This document shows positions 8,116 through 14,860 of a stretch of 21,328 nucleotides of DNA, piece by piece. Source of the stretch: an uncultured Porphyromonadaceae bacterium (GTDB taxonomy: Bacteria; Bacteroidota; Bacteroidia; Bacteroidales; Muribaculaceae); contig CABUPJ010000054.1 of the NCBI GenBank assembly GCA_902493335.1, positions 1-21,328 on the forward strand. Reading direction: 5' to 3'. The first letter of the stretch is position 1. The number at the start of each line of letters is the position of its first letter. The notes beneath the pieces were generated by a model, which was not told where the DNA came from, ran no database searches, and saw only the letters and a list, made by a program, of their open reading frames with translations. Position numbers and translations under genes: made by a program.

Positions 8116-9285
8116 GGCGGTGAGTCTGGCGATTGTGGCGGTGTTGACGGCCGTGATGACGGCCGTGAGGATGGCGCCGGTCAGAATGGCCGGCAGTGGC
8201 GAGGCGCCGCTTAGACCGATGGCGGCGAGCGTGTCGTGCCAGAGCCATGAGGCGGCGAGCATGATGGCTGTGGCGGCTGCGAGGACGCTGATGTTGATGA
8301 TGACAATCAGCCGTTTGTAGTAGGCAGATACGGCCCGGGCGGTATAACCGAGGAATATGAGGTCGCTGATGGCCTGTCGGTTTTTTCTGACGAGCAGAAA
8401 TATCGACAGCGAGACGATGACAAGCGCCAGGCAGGCGATGACGGTGCCGACAGCCGATGCGACGGTGGTGATGACCGAGGCTATGCGGCCGGCGCGTCCG
8501 CTGCCGCTGTCGCCGGCGGCTTCGATATCATGGCTGTCGAGATATTGCCTGATGGCGGGGTCGGCCGGGTCGGTGACCTCGACGATGAGACGCGAGGGGT
8601 CTGACGCCGTGCCGTCGCCGTAGCGGCTGTTGGCCCACGTCATGAAGGCCTCGGGCACGGCGACTGTGTTGAGGCGCGACGAGAAGCCGACGATGCGGCC
8701 GGGCAGCGTGTCGCTGAGGCCGTTGCCGCGGAGGGTGATGGCGAGAGGTATCTGAGAGATCATCTCCTCGCTGAGCTGCGGCAGCCCGCGCGAGGCGGCG
8801 AAGCCGAAATTATAGAGGGCCAGATAGTCTTTCGAGATGATGACCGGAACCGACGGGGCGGCCGGGTCGAAGCTCCAGCCTTCGGGGGTGATGTCGATAT
8901 AGCGGTCGGGAATGCTCTCGAAGAAGAGGGCGGTCGAGAGCCCGCGTCCGCCGAGGCTGACCGAAGCGTAGATATCGAAACCGGCGTTGGTGAAGGCTCC
9001 GACGCCGCGCACCCACGGCTGTGCCTCGAGGTCGGCTATGTCGTCGGGACTGAAAGCCGGTGCCGCGCTCTGACGGAAGGCGGCGAGAAGCGGCACACGC
9101 CTCGATATGACGATATAGTCGGCGCCGATCATGTTGTCGCCGTCAGTCTCGGGCCGGGCGGTCAGGTCGCAGTAGAATTTCACCGCCGTCATGATGATGG
9201 CCGTCCCGACGAGCGACGCCAGGGCGTAGGCGGCGAGCTGGGCGATGCTGATGTTCTGACGTAATATTTTGGCGACAAGCTTCAT
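8107..9285 (-). CDS. MacB/FtsX-like ABC transporter permease
   Basis: The product has 392 residues from the ATG at 9285. This start overlaps the ATPase stop as ATGA, and an upstream extension of the frame reads antisense-like arginine-rich sequence inside the ATPase gene. One transmembrane helix lies near residues 14-37. A large extracytoplasmic domain follows to about 270, and then three helices near 275-305 (VGTVIACLALVIVSLSIFLL), 325-350 and 360-385. This one-plus-three arrangement is that of MacB/FtsX-type permeases, which transmit force across the membrane rather than forming a classical channel. Two copies would pair with the upstream ATPase. The extracytoplasmic domain is short of recognisable motifs, so the substrate is unknown. 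It is the last gene of a translationally coupled three-gene unit. Confidence 0.72.
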   Translation of the reverse strand: MKLVAKILRQNISIAQLAAYALASLVGTAIIMTAVKFYCDLTARPETDGDNMIGADYIVISRRVPLLAAFRQSAAPAFSPDDIADLEAQPWVRGVGAFTNAGFDIYASVSLGGRGLSTALFFESIPDRYIDITPEGWSFDPAAPSVPVIISKDYLALYNFGFAASRGLPQLSEEMISQIPLAITLRGNGLSDTLPGRIVGFSSRLNTVAVPEAFMTWANSRYGDGTASDPSRLIVEVTDPADPAIRQYLDSHDIEAAGDSGSGRAGRIASVITTVASAVGTVIACLALVIVSLSIFLLVRKNRQAISDLIFLGYTARAVSAYYKRLIVIINISVLAAATAIMLAASWLWHDTLAAIGLSGASPLPAILTGAILTAVITAVNTATIARLTAKC

Positions 9286-9938
9286 AGCCTTATTGTTGTA
9301 TCTGTGTCGAGTGAGAGACGGTTGCCTATCGACGTGATTATGACCGAGGCGTCGTTGGCGCGCGCGGTCTCGCCGATGAGGGCGGCGACGGCGGCGTTCG
9401 ACGCGGCGTCGAGGTGGCTGACCGGCTCGTCGAGCAGGATGAAGTCGAAGGGCTGGCAGAGCGCACGGATGACGGCGACGCGCTGCTGCTGGCCGAGCGA
9501 CATGCGGCCGACGGGCGTGTCGGCCCGCGAGGCTATGCCGAGGCGGTCGAACATCCGGCGTATCGTCGCCTCGTCGTAGCGGTCGGTAAGACGGTTTTTG
9601 ACCATGACGTTCTCGATGGCGGTCAGGGTGGCGAACAGCCGCAGTTCCTGAGGCACGACGGCGAGGTGGCTGCGGCGCAGTCCGGCCAGTTCGGCGGCCG
9701 TGAACGAGCGGATGTCGCGGCCGTCGAGGCTGATGGTGCCGTGATAGTCGCGGCGCACGCCGTAGATGAAGCTGCACAGCGACGATTTGCCCATGCCCGA
9801 GGCCGCTTCGACGAGATAGCTCCCGGGACGGCGTAGCTCGACGCGCCGCAGCCAGACCTCTGAAGCCGTTACTTCAGAGGTCTCGAAGACTGCGGGTATG
9901 ACGCGGTCGAGGGTGATTGTCGCTATGCGCCGGTCCAT
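9282..9938 (-). CDS. Divergent ABC transporter ATP-binding protein
   Basis: A 218-residue nucleotide-binding domain. Visible motifs in order: Walker A AASGMGKSS at residues 45-53 (first glycine of GxxGxGKS replaced by alanine), Q-loop VVPQ with Q97, signature MSLGQQQR at 146-153 (usually LSGGQ), Walker B FILLDEP with catalytic-position E171, and D-loop SHLD at 174-177. The switch histidine expected after the last core strand is absent: the strand reads VIITSIGN near 199-206, with serine where histidine is usual. The fold resembles LolD/MacB ATPases. Its ATG overlaps the lipoprotein TGA by one base (TGATG), and its stop overlaps the permease ATG. A perfect 12-base-pair hairpin lies near the 5' end of the gene. 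Whether it still hydrolyses ATP normally is uncertain. Confidence 0.82.
   Translation of the reverse strand: MDRRIATITLDRVIPAVFETSEVTASEVWLRRVELRRPGSYLVEAASGMGKSSLCSFIYGVRRDYHGTISLDGRDIRSFTAAELAGLRRSHLAVVPQELRLFATLTAIENVMVKNRLTDRYDEATIRRMFDRLGIASRADTPVGRMSLGQQQRVAVIRALCQPFDFILLDEPVSHLDAASNAAVAALIGETARANDASVIITSIGNRLSLDTDTTIRL
9854..9883 (-). repeat. Perfect inverted repeat inside the ABC ATPase gene
   Basis: AGACCTCTGAAG (9854-9865) and CTTCAGAGGTCT (9872-9883) are exact reverse complements separated by six bases. In the message the hairpin would lie roughly 56-85 bases after the ATPase start codon and it encodes residues of the segment ETSEVTASEV. Such a perfect stem in a coding region suggests RNA structure or an insertion scar; no U tract follows it. 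Confidence 0.6.
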
Positions 9939-11338
9939 CAGAATTTCGAGGCGAAAGCGATGATGTTTTCTATGAAGCCGCCCTCGGTGTCGGTGAGGGT
10001 TATCGTGGCTTCGCCCTCACTGAGGTCGCTCCGGCCGGTGGCATGGATGCCGAAGGGGCAGCCGGCGAGCGACAGAGGAATGCCGCCTTTGGGCAGGTCG
10101 ATGTCGGCATAGCTGTAGACATTCCCTGAGACGGGCGACGGGCCTGTGGCTTTCTCGGTGAGCGCGAGGGCGTTTGTCACGACGATATAGTCGTCGTGGA
10201 GTCTGGCGTAGATGGTGAGCGGAATACGGTTGTATTCGGTCGTCACGGTCAGCAGGTCGCCTTCGCGAGTGGCTTTGGCGTTGACCATCGGGGCCATGCC
10301 GGCGAGGTTGTCGAGACCTGTCGATATTGTCTCGCGGATCGTGGGGTCGAACGCGAGGACGAAAGCCACGCCGTAGTTGTCGGGCGACATGAAGTTGGCG
10401 CCTTTGACCGAGCCGATGAAGGCGAATGCTCTGAGGGCGTCGAAATAGGTGTCTGTCTCGGGACTCTTGAGACCCATTGCGGCGAAATAGTTTTTAAATC
10501 CTTCGGGAATCGAGAATGCGGCGATCATCTGCTGGCCGTTGCCGAGGGCGAGGATGTCGCGGCTGAGCGGAACGATTTTCGAAGGATCGGTGAAATCTGT
10601 GCGCGACCCCGATTCGTTGAGATATTCGGCCTTGGAGTTGAGCGTCGGGCCGTCGAAGTTGAAGGTGGCGAACGAGTAAGCGGCGTCTGTCGTCATCATG
10701 CTCGTGAAAATCGCGCCGGTCTGTTTGTCGGCGCTCTCGGCCAGTTCGGCTATTTTGGCGAGCGACATCATGATATTGACATCGTTGGCCTCGGCGAGGC
10801 GTTCGATCTGCCACTGCGGACGCGGATTGCGGGCGGCGGCGTCCATTATGGCCCTGGCCTTGGCAGCAGCCTCAGATGCCTCTGTGGCGGGCAGATAGAT
10901 GGCGATGTCTTTGTCGACGACAAAGCTGCCGTCGCTGCCTTCATATATCTCGAGGCCGTCGACGGTCTCGGCTTTGAAGTCCTTGTCTTTGAGCGAACCG
11001 GTGAAGGCTCCCTTGTCATCGATGGCGGCGAGGAAATAGAATCTGTTCTCCCCTCCCGATAAGACGCAGCTGTGATAGTCGAGTCCGGAGGTATTGATTA
11101 CTTCGACGAACTCTTCGGTGCCCTTGAGGCCGCTGAGCTTGTCTGAGGCGACGATTTTGCCTTTTTCGACGGTGAAGCCCGCAGACTTGAGCACACGCGA
11201 GGGTTCGGCGGCGATGGTGAGCACGTCGTCAGCCGATGTCATGGCGAGGAGGTCGGCGCGGCGGTCGCCGTTGTCTTTGCTGCATGAAGGCAGGGCGAGC
11301 GCGACGGCTGCGAGGATTATGAACGCGCAGTTTTTCAT
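9938..11338 (-). CDS. Lipoprotein, possibly DUF4836-like, leading the ABC unit
   Basis: From the ATG at 11338 the protein has 466 residues; an in-frame ATG at 11356 would add MLRKTI before the signal peptide and is less likely. The signal peptide ends in LPSC with cysteine 19, then SKDNGDRR. The remainder is a soluble alpha/beta protein without transmembrane segments. The pattern VLTIAAEPSRVLKSAGF near the N-terminus, followed by the long middle domain, reminds me of Bacteroidetes DUF4836 lipoproteins, but this is recall without a search. Its TGA shares one base with the ATPase ATG, so the three genes are probably translated in a coupled manner. It may be the substrate-binding or load-bearing partner of the ABC pair. 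A TACCTTTG promoter element lies upstream. Function unknown. Confidence 0.65.
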   Translation of the reverse strand: MKNCAFIILAAVALALPSCSKDNGDRRADLLAMTSADDVLTIAAEPSRVLKSAGFTVEKGKIVASDKLSGLKGTEEFVEVINTSGLDYHSCVLSGGENRFYFLAAIDDKGAFTGSLKDKDFKAETVDGLEIYEGSDGSFVVDKDIAIYLPATEASEAAAKARAIMDAAARNPRPQWQIERLAEANDVNIMMSLAKIAELAESADKQTGAIFTSMMTTDAAYSFATFNFDGPTLNSKAEYLNESGSRTDFTDPSKIVPLSRDILALGNGQQMIAAFSIPEGFKNYFAAMGLKSPETDTYFDALRAFAFIGSVKGANFMSPDNYGVAFVLAFDPTIRETISTGLDNLAGMAPMVNAKATREGDLLTVTTEYNRIPLTIYARLHDDYIVVTNALALTEKATGPSPVSGNVYSYADIDLPKGGIPLSLAGCPFGIHATGRSDLSEGEATITLTDTEGGFIENIIAFASKF

Positions 11339-11397
11339 GATTGTCTTTCTTAGCATGGTCGGGAGGATTTGATGTGTTATTATTAAGTAGATTATCG

Positions 11398-11405
11398 CAA
11401 AGGTA
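11398..11405 (-). promoter_or_regulatory. Candidate -7 promoter element of the ABC unit
   Basis: On the minus strand this reads TACCTTTG, an exact match to the Bacteroidetes -7 consensus TAnnTTTG. It would start transcription about 50 bases before the lipoprotein ATG at 11338. No convincing TTTG -33 element is seen at the expected distance. Confidence 0.5.
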
Positions 11406-11504
11406 GCGCAATGTCAGCCCCCGATATCCACCCTCGTAGTTAAAAATGGTTAATAGAAGCCGTAGGTTGAGCCACTACTCTTTAATTCACTTAAACTAAA
11501 AAGT

Positions 11505-11536
11505 CCTTTTGTTCTTTTGCCCTTTTGTTCTTCTGC
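11505..11536. repeat. Tandem 16-base repeat in the divergent promoter region
   Basis: CCTTTTGTTCTTTTGC (11505-11520) is followed directly by CCTTTTGTTCTTCTGC (11521-11536), differing at one base. The copies lie about 30 bases upstream of the aminotransferase -7 element and supply several TTTG or TTTTG cores. They may be tandem regulator sites or a slippage-prone repeat. Confidence 0.65.
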
Positions 11537-11566
11537 TCTTAATTACGCTGAATTGTGAATAATTTG

Positions 11567-11574
11567 TATCTTTG
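11567..11574 (+). promoter_or_regulatory. Candidate -7 promoter element of the aminotransferase gene
   Basis: TATCTTTG, followed by C, is the best-known form of the Bacteroidetes -7 element. It lies 29 bases before the aminotransferase ATG, giving a leader of roughly 20-25 bases. No clear -33 TTTG at 19-21 bases spacing is visible. Confidence 0.6.
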
Positions 11575-11603
11575 CACAAAACGATTAAGAAACTCGTCAA
11601 GTC

Positions 11604-12797
11604 ATGGATTTTATCTCACAGCGCATCAAATCGCTTGCCGCGTCACAGACGCTGGCAATGTCTCAGAAAAGCAACGAGCTCAAGGCTCAGGGTGTCGACG
11701 TCATCAACCTCTCTGTCGGAGAACCCGATTTCAACACACCCGACCATATCAAGGCTGCCGCCGTCAAGGCCATTGAAGACAACTTCTCGTTCTACTCGCC
11801 CGTGCCCGGCTATATGAGCCTGCGCAAGGCCGTGGCCGACAAACTCTCGCGTGAGAACGGTCTGAGCTTCGCTCCCGAACAGATTGTCGTCTCGGGCGGT
11901 GCCAAACAGGCCCTCTGCAACGTCATCCTCGCCACGGTAAATCCCGGCGACGAAGTCATCATACCTACCCCCGCGTGGGTCAGCTATGTAGAGATGGTCA
12001 AGCTTGCCGAAGGTGTCAGCGTCACCGTCCCCGCGACCATCGAGTCTGATTTCAAGGTGACTCCCGCCCAGCTTGAGGCCGCCATCACCCCGCGCACAAA
12101 GATGATACTCATCTGCTCGCCATCAAATCCCACCGGCAGTGTCTATACACGCGACGAACTCGCCGCCCTCGTGGCCGTCATAGCCCGTCACCCCGGCATC
12201 ATCGTCCTTGCCGACGAGATATACGAGCACATCAACTACACCGGCAGCTTCACCTCGCTCGCCTCTTTCCCCGAAATCGCCGACCGCACAGTCGTCGTCA
12301 ACGGTGTGTCCAAAGCTTATGCCATGACCGGCTGGCGCATCGGCTACTGTGCCGCCCCCACCGCAATCGCCAAAGCCTGCACCAAGCTTCAGGGCCAGTA
12401 TACATCGGGAGCCTCGTCTATAGCCCAGAAAGCCGCCGAAGCGGCCTACACCGGTTCACAGGCCTGTGTCGAGGAAATGCGTCAGGCCTTCGAGCGCCGT
12501 CGAGACCTTGTCGTCCGTCTGGCCTCCGAGATTCCCGGTCTGAAAGTAAACAAGCCTGAAGGCGCCTTCTATCTCTTCCCCGAAGTCAGCCATTACTTCG
12601 GCAAGAGCGACGGCAGCCGCACCATCGCCGACGCCTCAGACCTGGCGATGTATCTCCTTGACGAAGGTCATGTCGCCACTGTTGCCGGTGACGCTTTCTG
12701 TGCTCCCGGATACATCAGACTGAGCTATGCCACCTCCGACGCCAACATCGTCGAAGCCATGAAGCGCATAGCGGCCGCCCTCGCCCGACTCAAATAA
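11604..12797 (+). CDS. aspC: Aspartate-type aminotransferase (class I, PLP-dependent)
   Basis: A 397-residue fold-type I aminotransferase, of the usual size for subgroup Ib aspartate aminotransferases. Readable catalytic and cofactor residues: N175 in SPSNPTGS, D204 and Y207 in ADEIYEH, the Schiff-base lysine K237 in NGVSKAYAMTGWR, and R245 binding the PLP phosphate. A second arginine near the C-terminus (GYIRLSYA) fits binding of the substrate alpha-carboxylate. It would interconvert aspartate and oxaloacetate with glutamate and 2-oxoglutarate in the cytoplasm, supplying aspartate-family amino acids. Related enzymes also act on aromatic or prephenate-type substrates, so substrate range is open. 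The gene is monocistronic, with its own promoter and a terminator, and converges on fabF. Confidence 0.88.
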   Translation: MDFISQRIKSLAASQTLAMSQKSNELKAQGVDVINLSVGEPDFNTPDHIKAAAVKAIEDNFSFYSPVPGYMSLRKAVADKLSRENGLSFAPEQIVVSGGAKQALCNVILATVNPGDEVIIPTPAWVSYVEMVKLAEGVSVTVPATIESDFKVTPAQLEAAITPRTKMILICSPSNPTGSVYTRDELAALVAVIARHPGIIVLADEIYEHINYTGSFTSLASFPEIADRTVVVNGVSKAYAMTGWRIGYCAAPTAIAKACTKLQGQYTSGASSIAQKAAEAAYTGSQACVEEMRQAFERRRDLVVRLASEIPGLKVNKPEGAFYLFPEVSHYFGKSDGSRTIADASDLAMYLLDEGHVATVAGDAFCAPGYIRLSYATSDANIVEAMKRIAAALARLK

Positions 12798-12820
12798 GAG
12801 CGAAATATTTTTCAACCACA

Positions 12821-12860
12821 AAACTCTGCGGCCGTTATCCCGGTTCCGCAGGGTTTTCTT
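12821..12860 (+). terminator. Rho-independent terminator of the aminotransferase gene
   Basis: AAACTCTGCGG (12821-12831) pairs with CCGCAGGGTTT (12846-12856) through one G-T wobble, and the loop can add CCG/CGG pairing. The stem runs into GGGTTTTCTT. It lies 24 bases after the aminotransferase stop. A second weak hairpin CCTCG/CGAGG (12872-12887) follows. Confidence 0.75.
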
Positions 12861-12936
12861 CATCTCCCGGCCCTCGGAGCGACGAGGCCGTGGCCGAGCA
12901 GTCAAATCTCAATAACACCTTCGATAATTTTCGGGA

Positions 12937-12976
12937 AAATAAAAAAACGAGGGCTGCGTCTGTGACGCGGCCCTCG
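12937..12976 (-). terminator. Rho-independent terminator of fabF
   Basis: CGAGGGC (12948-12954) and GCCCTCG (12970-12976) continue into GCGTC/GACGC around a TGT loop, with one T-G wobble, giving a 13-pair stem. On the minus strand it is followed by TTTTTTTATTTT, a good U tract. It lies about 30 bases after the fabF stop and separates fabF from the convergent aminotransferase gene. Confidence 0.88.
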
Positions 12977-13006
12977 GTGGTTGTTATCGGGAAAATGACG
13001 GATTGT

Positions 13007-14272
13007 TTATTTCTCGAATTTTTTGACTATGACGGTTGCGTTGTGACCGCCGAAGCCAAATGAGTTTGACAGCGCTGCCCGCACGGGACGGTTCTGTGCG
13101 CGGTCGAAAGTGAAGTTGAGGTTGTAGTCGATGTTCTCGTCGAGATCGTCGGGAGCATGGTTGATTGTGGGGGGGACGATGTCTTCCTGAACAGCTTTGA
13201 CGCTGAAGAGGGCCTCGAGTGCTCCAGTTGCGCCGAGAAGGTGACCTGTCATCGATTTTGTCGATGAGATGTTGAGTTTGTAAGCGTGTTCACCAAAGAC
13301 ATCGAGGATTGCCTTGACCTCTGATACGTCACCGACGGGTGTCGATGTGCCATGGGTGTTGATATAGTCGATGTCGTCGGGCTGCATGCCTGCGTCTTCG
13401 AGAGCGCTGCGCATTGCGATGATGGCGCCGAGACCTTCGGGGTGTGTGGCGGTGAGGTGATATGCATCGGCTGACAGACCGCCGCCGGCTACTTCGGCGT
13501 AGATTTTAGCGCCGCGTGCCAGTGCGTGCTCGAGTTCTTCGAGAACGAGAACGGCAGAACCTTCACCCATGACGAAGCCGTCACGCGATTTGCTGAAGGG
13601 GCGTGATGCTGTCTCGGGGCTGTCGTTGCGTGTCGACAGGGCGTGCATCGAGTTGAAGCCGCCGACGCCGGCGGGGAATATCGCTGCTTCGGCACCGCCA
13701 GTGAGCATCACCTCGGCTTTGCCGAGACGGATGAGGTTGAAGGCGTCGATGATGGCGTTGTTTGACGATGCGCAGGCCGACACGACGCCGTAGTTGGGGC
13801 CGTGATAGCCATATTCCATCGAGATGTGGCCCGATGCGATGTCGGCAATCATCTTAGGTATAAAGAAGGGGTTGTATTTAGGGCCGTTTGCCTCGTTGAG
13901 GGCATAATAGCCCGCTTCCTCCTCGAATGTGTGAAGACCACCGATACCTGCGGCGACAATGACGCCGACACGGTCTTTGTTGACAGCGCCTTCGCTTTCG
14001 AGGCCTGCGTCTTCGACCGCCTGGCGGGCTGCCACGATGGCATACTGGGCGTAGAGGTCGAGCTGACGCAATTTTTTGCGGTCGAAATGAGCCGCGGCAT
14101 CGAAGTCTTTGACTTCGCATGCAAACTGGGTCTTGAACTTAGACGCGTCGAAGTGGGTGATCGGACCGGCTCCGCTCTTACCGTTCTTGGCGTTCTCCCA
14201 GGTGGTAGAGACGTCATTGCCGATAGGAGATATAGCTCCAAGCCCGGTTACAACTACTCTTTTTAATTCCAT
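13007..14272 (-). CDS. fabF: 3-oxoacyl-[acyl-carrier-protein] synthase II
   Basis: A 421-residue KAS II of normal length. The catalytic set is intact: nucleophile C167 in VVSACASS, H307 in NTHGTSTPVGD, K339 in SSTKSMTGH and H344. The C-terminal SNSFGFGGHNA motif is also present. The enzyme condenses malonyl-ACP with acyl-ACP to extend fatty acids in the cytoplasm. It follows acpP by 82 bases on the same strand, and that gap contains two hairpins, so FabF may be made at a lower level than ACP. A strong terminator follows. In Bacteroides I recall rnc next after fabF; here no such gene follows on this strand. Confidence 0.96.
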   Translation of the reverse strand: MELKRVVVTGLGAISPIGNDVSTTWENAKNGKSGAGPITHFDASKFKTQFACEVKDFDAAAHFDRKKLRQLDLYAQYAIVAARQAVEDAGLESEGAVNKDRVGVIVAAGIGGLHTFEEEAGYYALNEANGPKYNPFFIPKMIADIASGHISMEYGYHGPNYGVVSACASSNNAIIDAFNLIRLGKAEVMLTGGAEAAIFPAGVGGFNSMHALSTRNDSPETASRPFSKSRDGFVMGEGSAVLVLEELEHALARGAKIYAEVAGGGLSADAYHLTATHPEGLGAIIAMRSALEDAGMQPDDIDYINTHGTSTPVGDVSEVKAILDVFGEHAYKLNISSTKSMTGHLLGATGALEALFSVKAVQEDIVPPTINHAPDDLDENIDYNLNFTFDRAQNRPVRAALSNSFGFGGHNATVIVKKFEK

Positions 14273-14300
14273 TTATATTAATTGGTGATTTTGCTTTTAA

Positions 14301-14352
14301 GGCTCTGACGTGTCAGAGCCCTGTTTTTTAAAAGACGACTTGTCAGAGTCGT
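14301..14352 (-). promoter_or_regulatory. Paired hairpins between acpP and fabF
   Basis: GGCTCTGA (14301-14308) pairs with TCAGAGCC (14313-14320), and ACGACT (14335-14340) pairs with AGTCGT (14347-14352). The two share the sequence TGTCAGAG, at 14311-14318 and 14341-14348. On the minus strand the first stem is followed by TTAAAAGC, too few U residues for a strong terminator. They may act as a partial terminator, a processing site or a stability element that sets the ACP to FabF ratio. Confidence 0.5.
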
Positions 14353-14354
14353 AA

Positions 14355-14591
14355 TTATTTCTTGGCAGCTTCGATGTAAGTGATAGCGTCACCTACGGTC
14401 TGAATCTTTTCAGCCTCTTCGTCGGGGATGTTGATGCCGAATTCTTTTTCAAAGGCCATGATGAGCTCAACGGTGTCGAGTGAGTCTGCACCGAGGTCTG
14501 TTGTGAACACTGCTTCGTTTGTGATTTTGTCATCTTCAACGCTGAGGTTGTCGGCGATGATAGCTTTTACGCGATCTGCAATTTCTGACAT
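14355..14591 (-). CDS. acpP: Acyl carrier protein
   Basis: A 78-residue acidic helical protein of standard ACP length. The phosphopantetheine attachment serine is S37 in GADSLDTVELIM, and the flanking helices (EKEFGINIPDEEAEKI) are typical. It carries growing acyl chains as thioesters to FabF and the other fatty acid synthesis enzymes. It is followed on the same strand by fabF, with a hairpin-containing gap. Upstream, on the minus strand, TTACTTTG (14631-14638) is a near match to the -7 promoter element. Confidence 0.97.
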   Translation of the reverse strand: MSEIADRVKAIIADNLSVEDDKITNEAVFTTDLGADSLDTVELIMAFEKEFGINIPDEEAEKIQTVGDAITYIEAAKK

Positions 14592-14630
14592 AGTAGTTTG
14601 AATTTAATATTAAGAATCAATTTTGCGGTG

Positions 14631-14638
14631 CAAAGTAA
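14631..14638 (-). promoter_or_regulatory. Candidate -7 promoter element of acpP
   Basis: The minus-strand octamer TTACTTTG differs from TAnnTTTG at one position and is followed by C. It is 40 bases before the acpP ATG. No strong -33 element was found. The remaining sequence of this gap, about 14640-14800, shows no gene or clear motif. Confidence 0.4.
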
Positions 14639-14800
14639 ATCATTTTTATCGTAATAACGAAATATTTCACTAATTAATTTTGCTAACACTTGTTAAGAGG
14701 GCTTGACTATCTATCACAAAAACAGCGTGTGAGCGCGGTCGCGGCTTGTTTTGGCGCGGTCTCCGGGGCAGTGAGCTTCTGTCGCCGTTTTGTAATAAAC

Positions 14801-14835
14801 GGGGCCCGGCCGACCGCTGACGGTCGCCGGGCCCC
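14801..14835 (-). terminator. Strong hairpin ending the OmpA-like/TPR lipoprotein gene
   Basis: GGGGCCCGG (14801-14809) pairs with CCGGGCCCC (14827-14835), and inside it CGACCG (14811-14816) pairs with CGGTCG (14821-14826) around CTGA, with one bulged C. It lies about 25 bases after the lipoprotein stop on the minus strand and is followed there by GTTTATTAC, a short U-rich run. It should insulate the lipoprotein gene from acpP. Confidence 0.7.
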
Positions 14836-14860
14836 GGCTTTATCTGGCGTTCAAAGTCTA

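Noticed and set aside
9286..9777. N-terminal extension of the permease reading frame
   Set aside because: It overlaps the ATPase gene, is full of Arg, Pro and His, and precedes a well-placed ATG overlapping the ATPase stop.
10196..11062. Plus-strand open frame of 288 codons opposite the ABC-unit lipoprotein
   Set aside because: Antisense to a gene with a clear lipobox and coupled neighbours; no domain visible.
14640..14800. Possible tRNA or small RNA in the gap upstream of acpP
   Set aside because: No cloverleaf, conserved T-loop or small coding frame with support could be found by eye.
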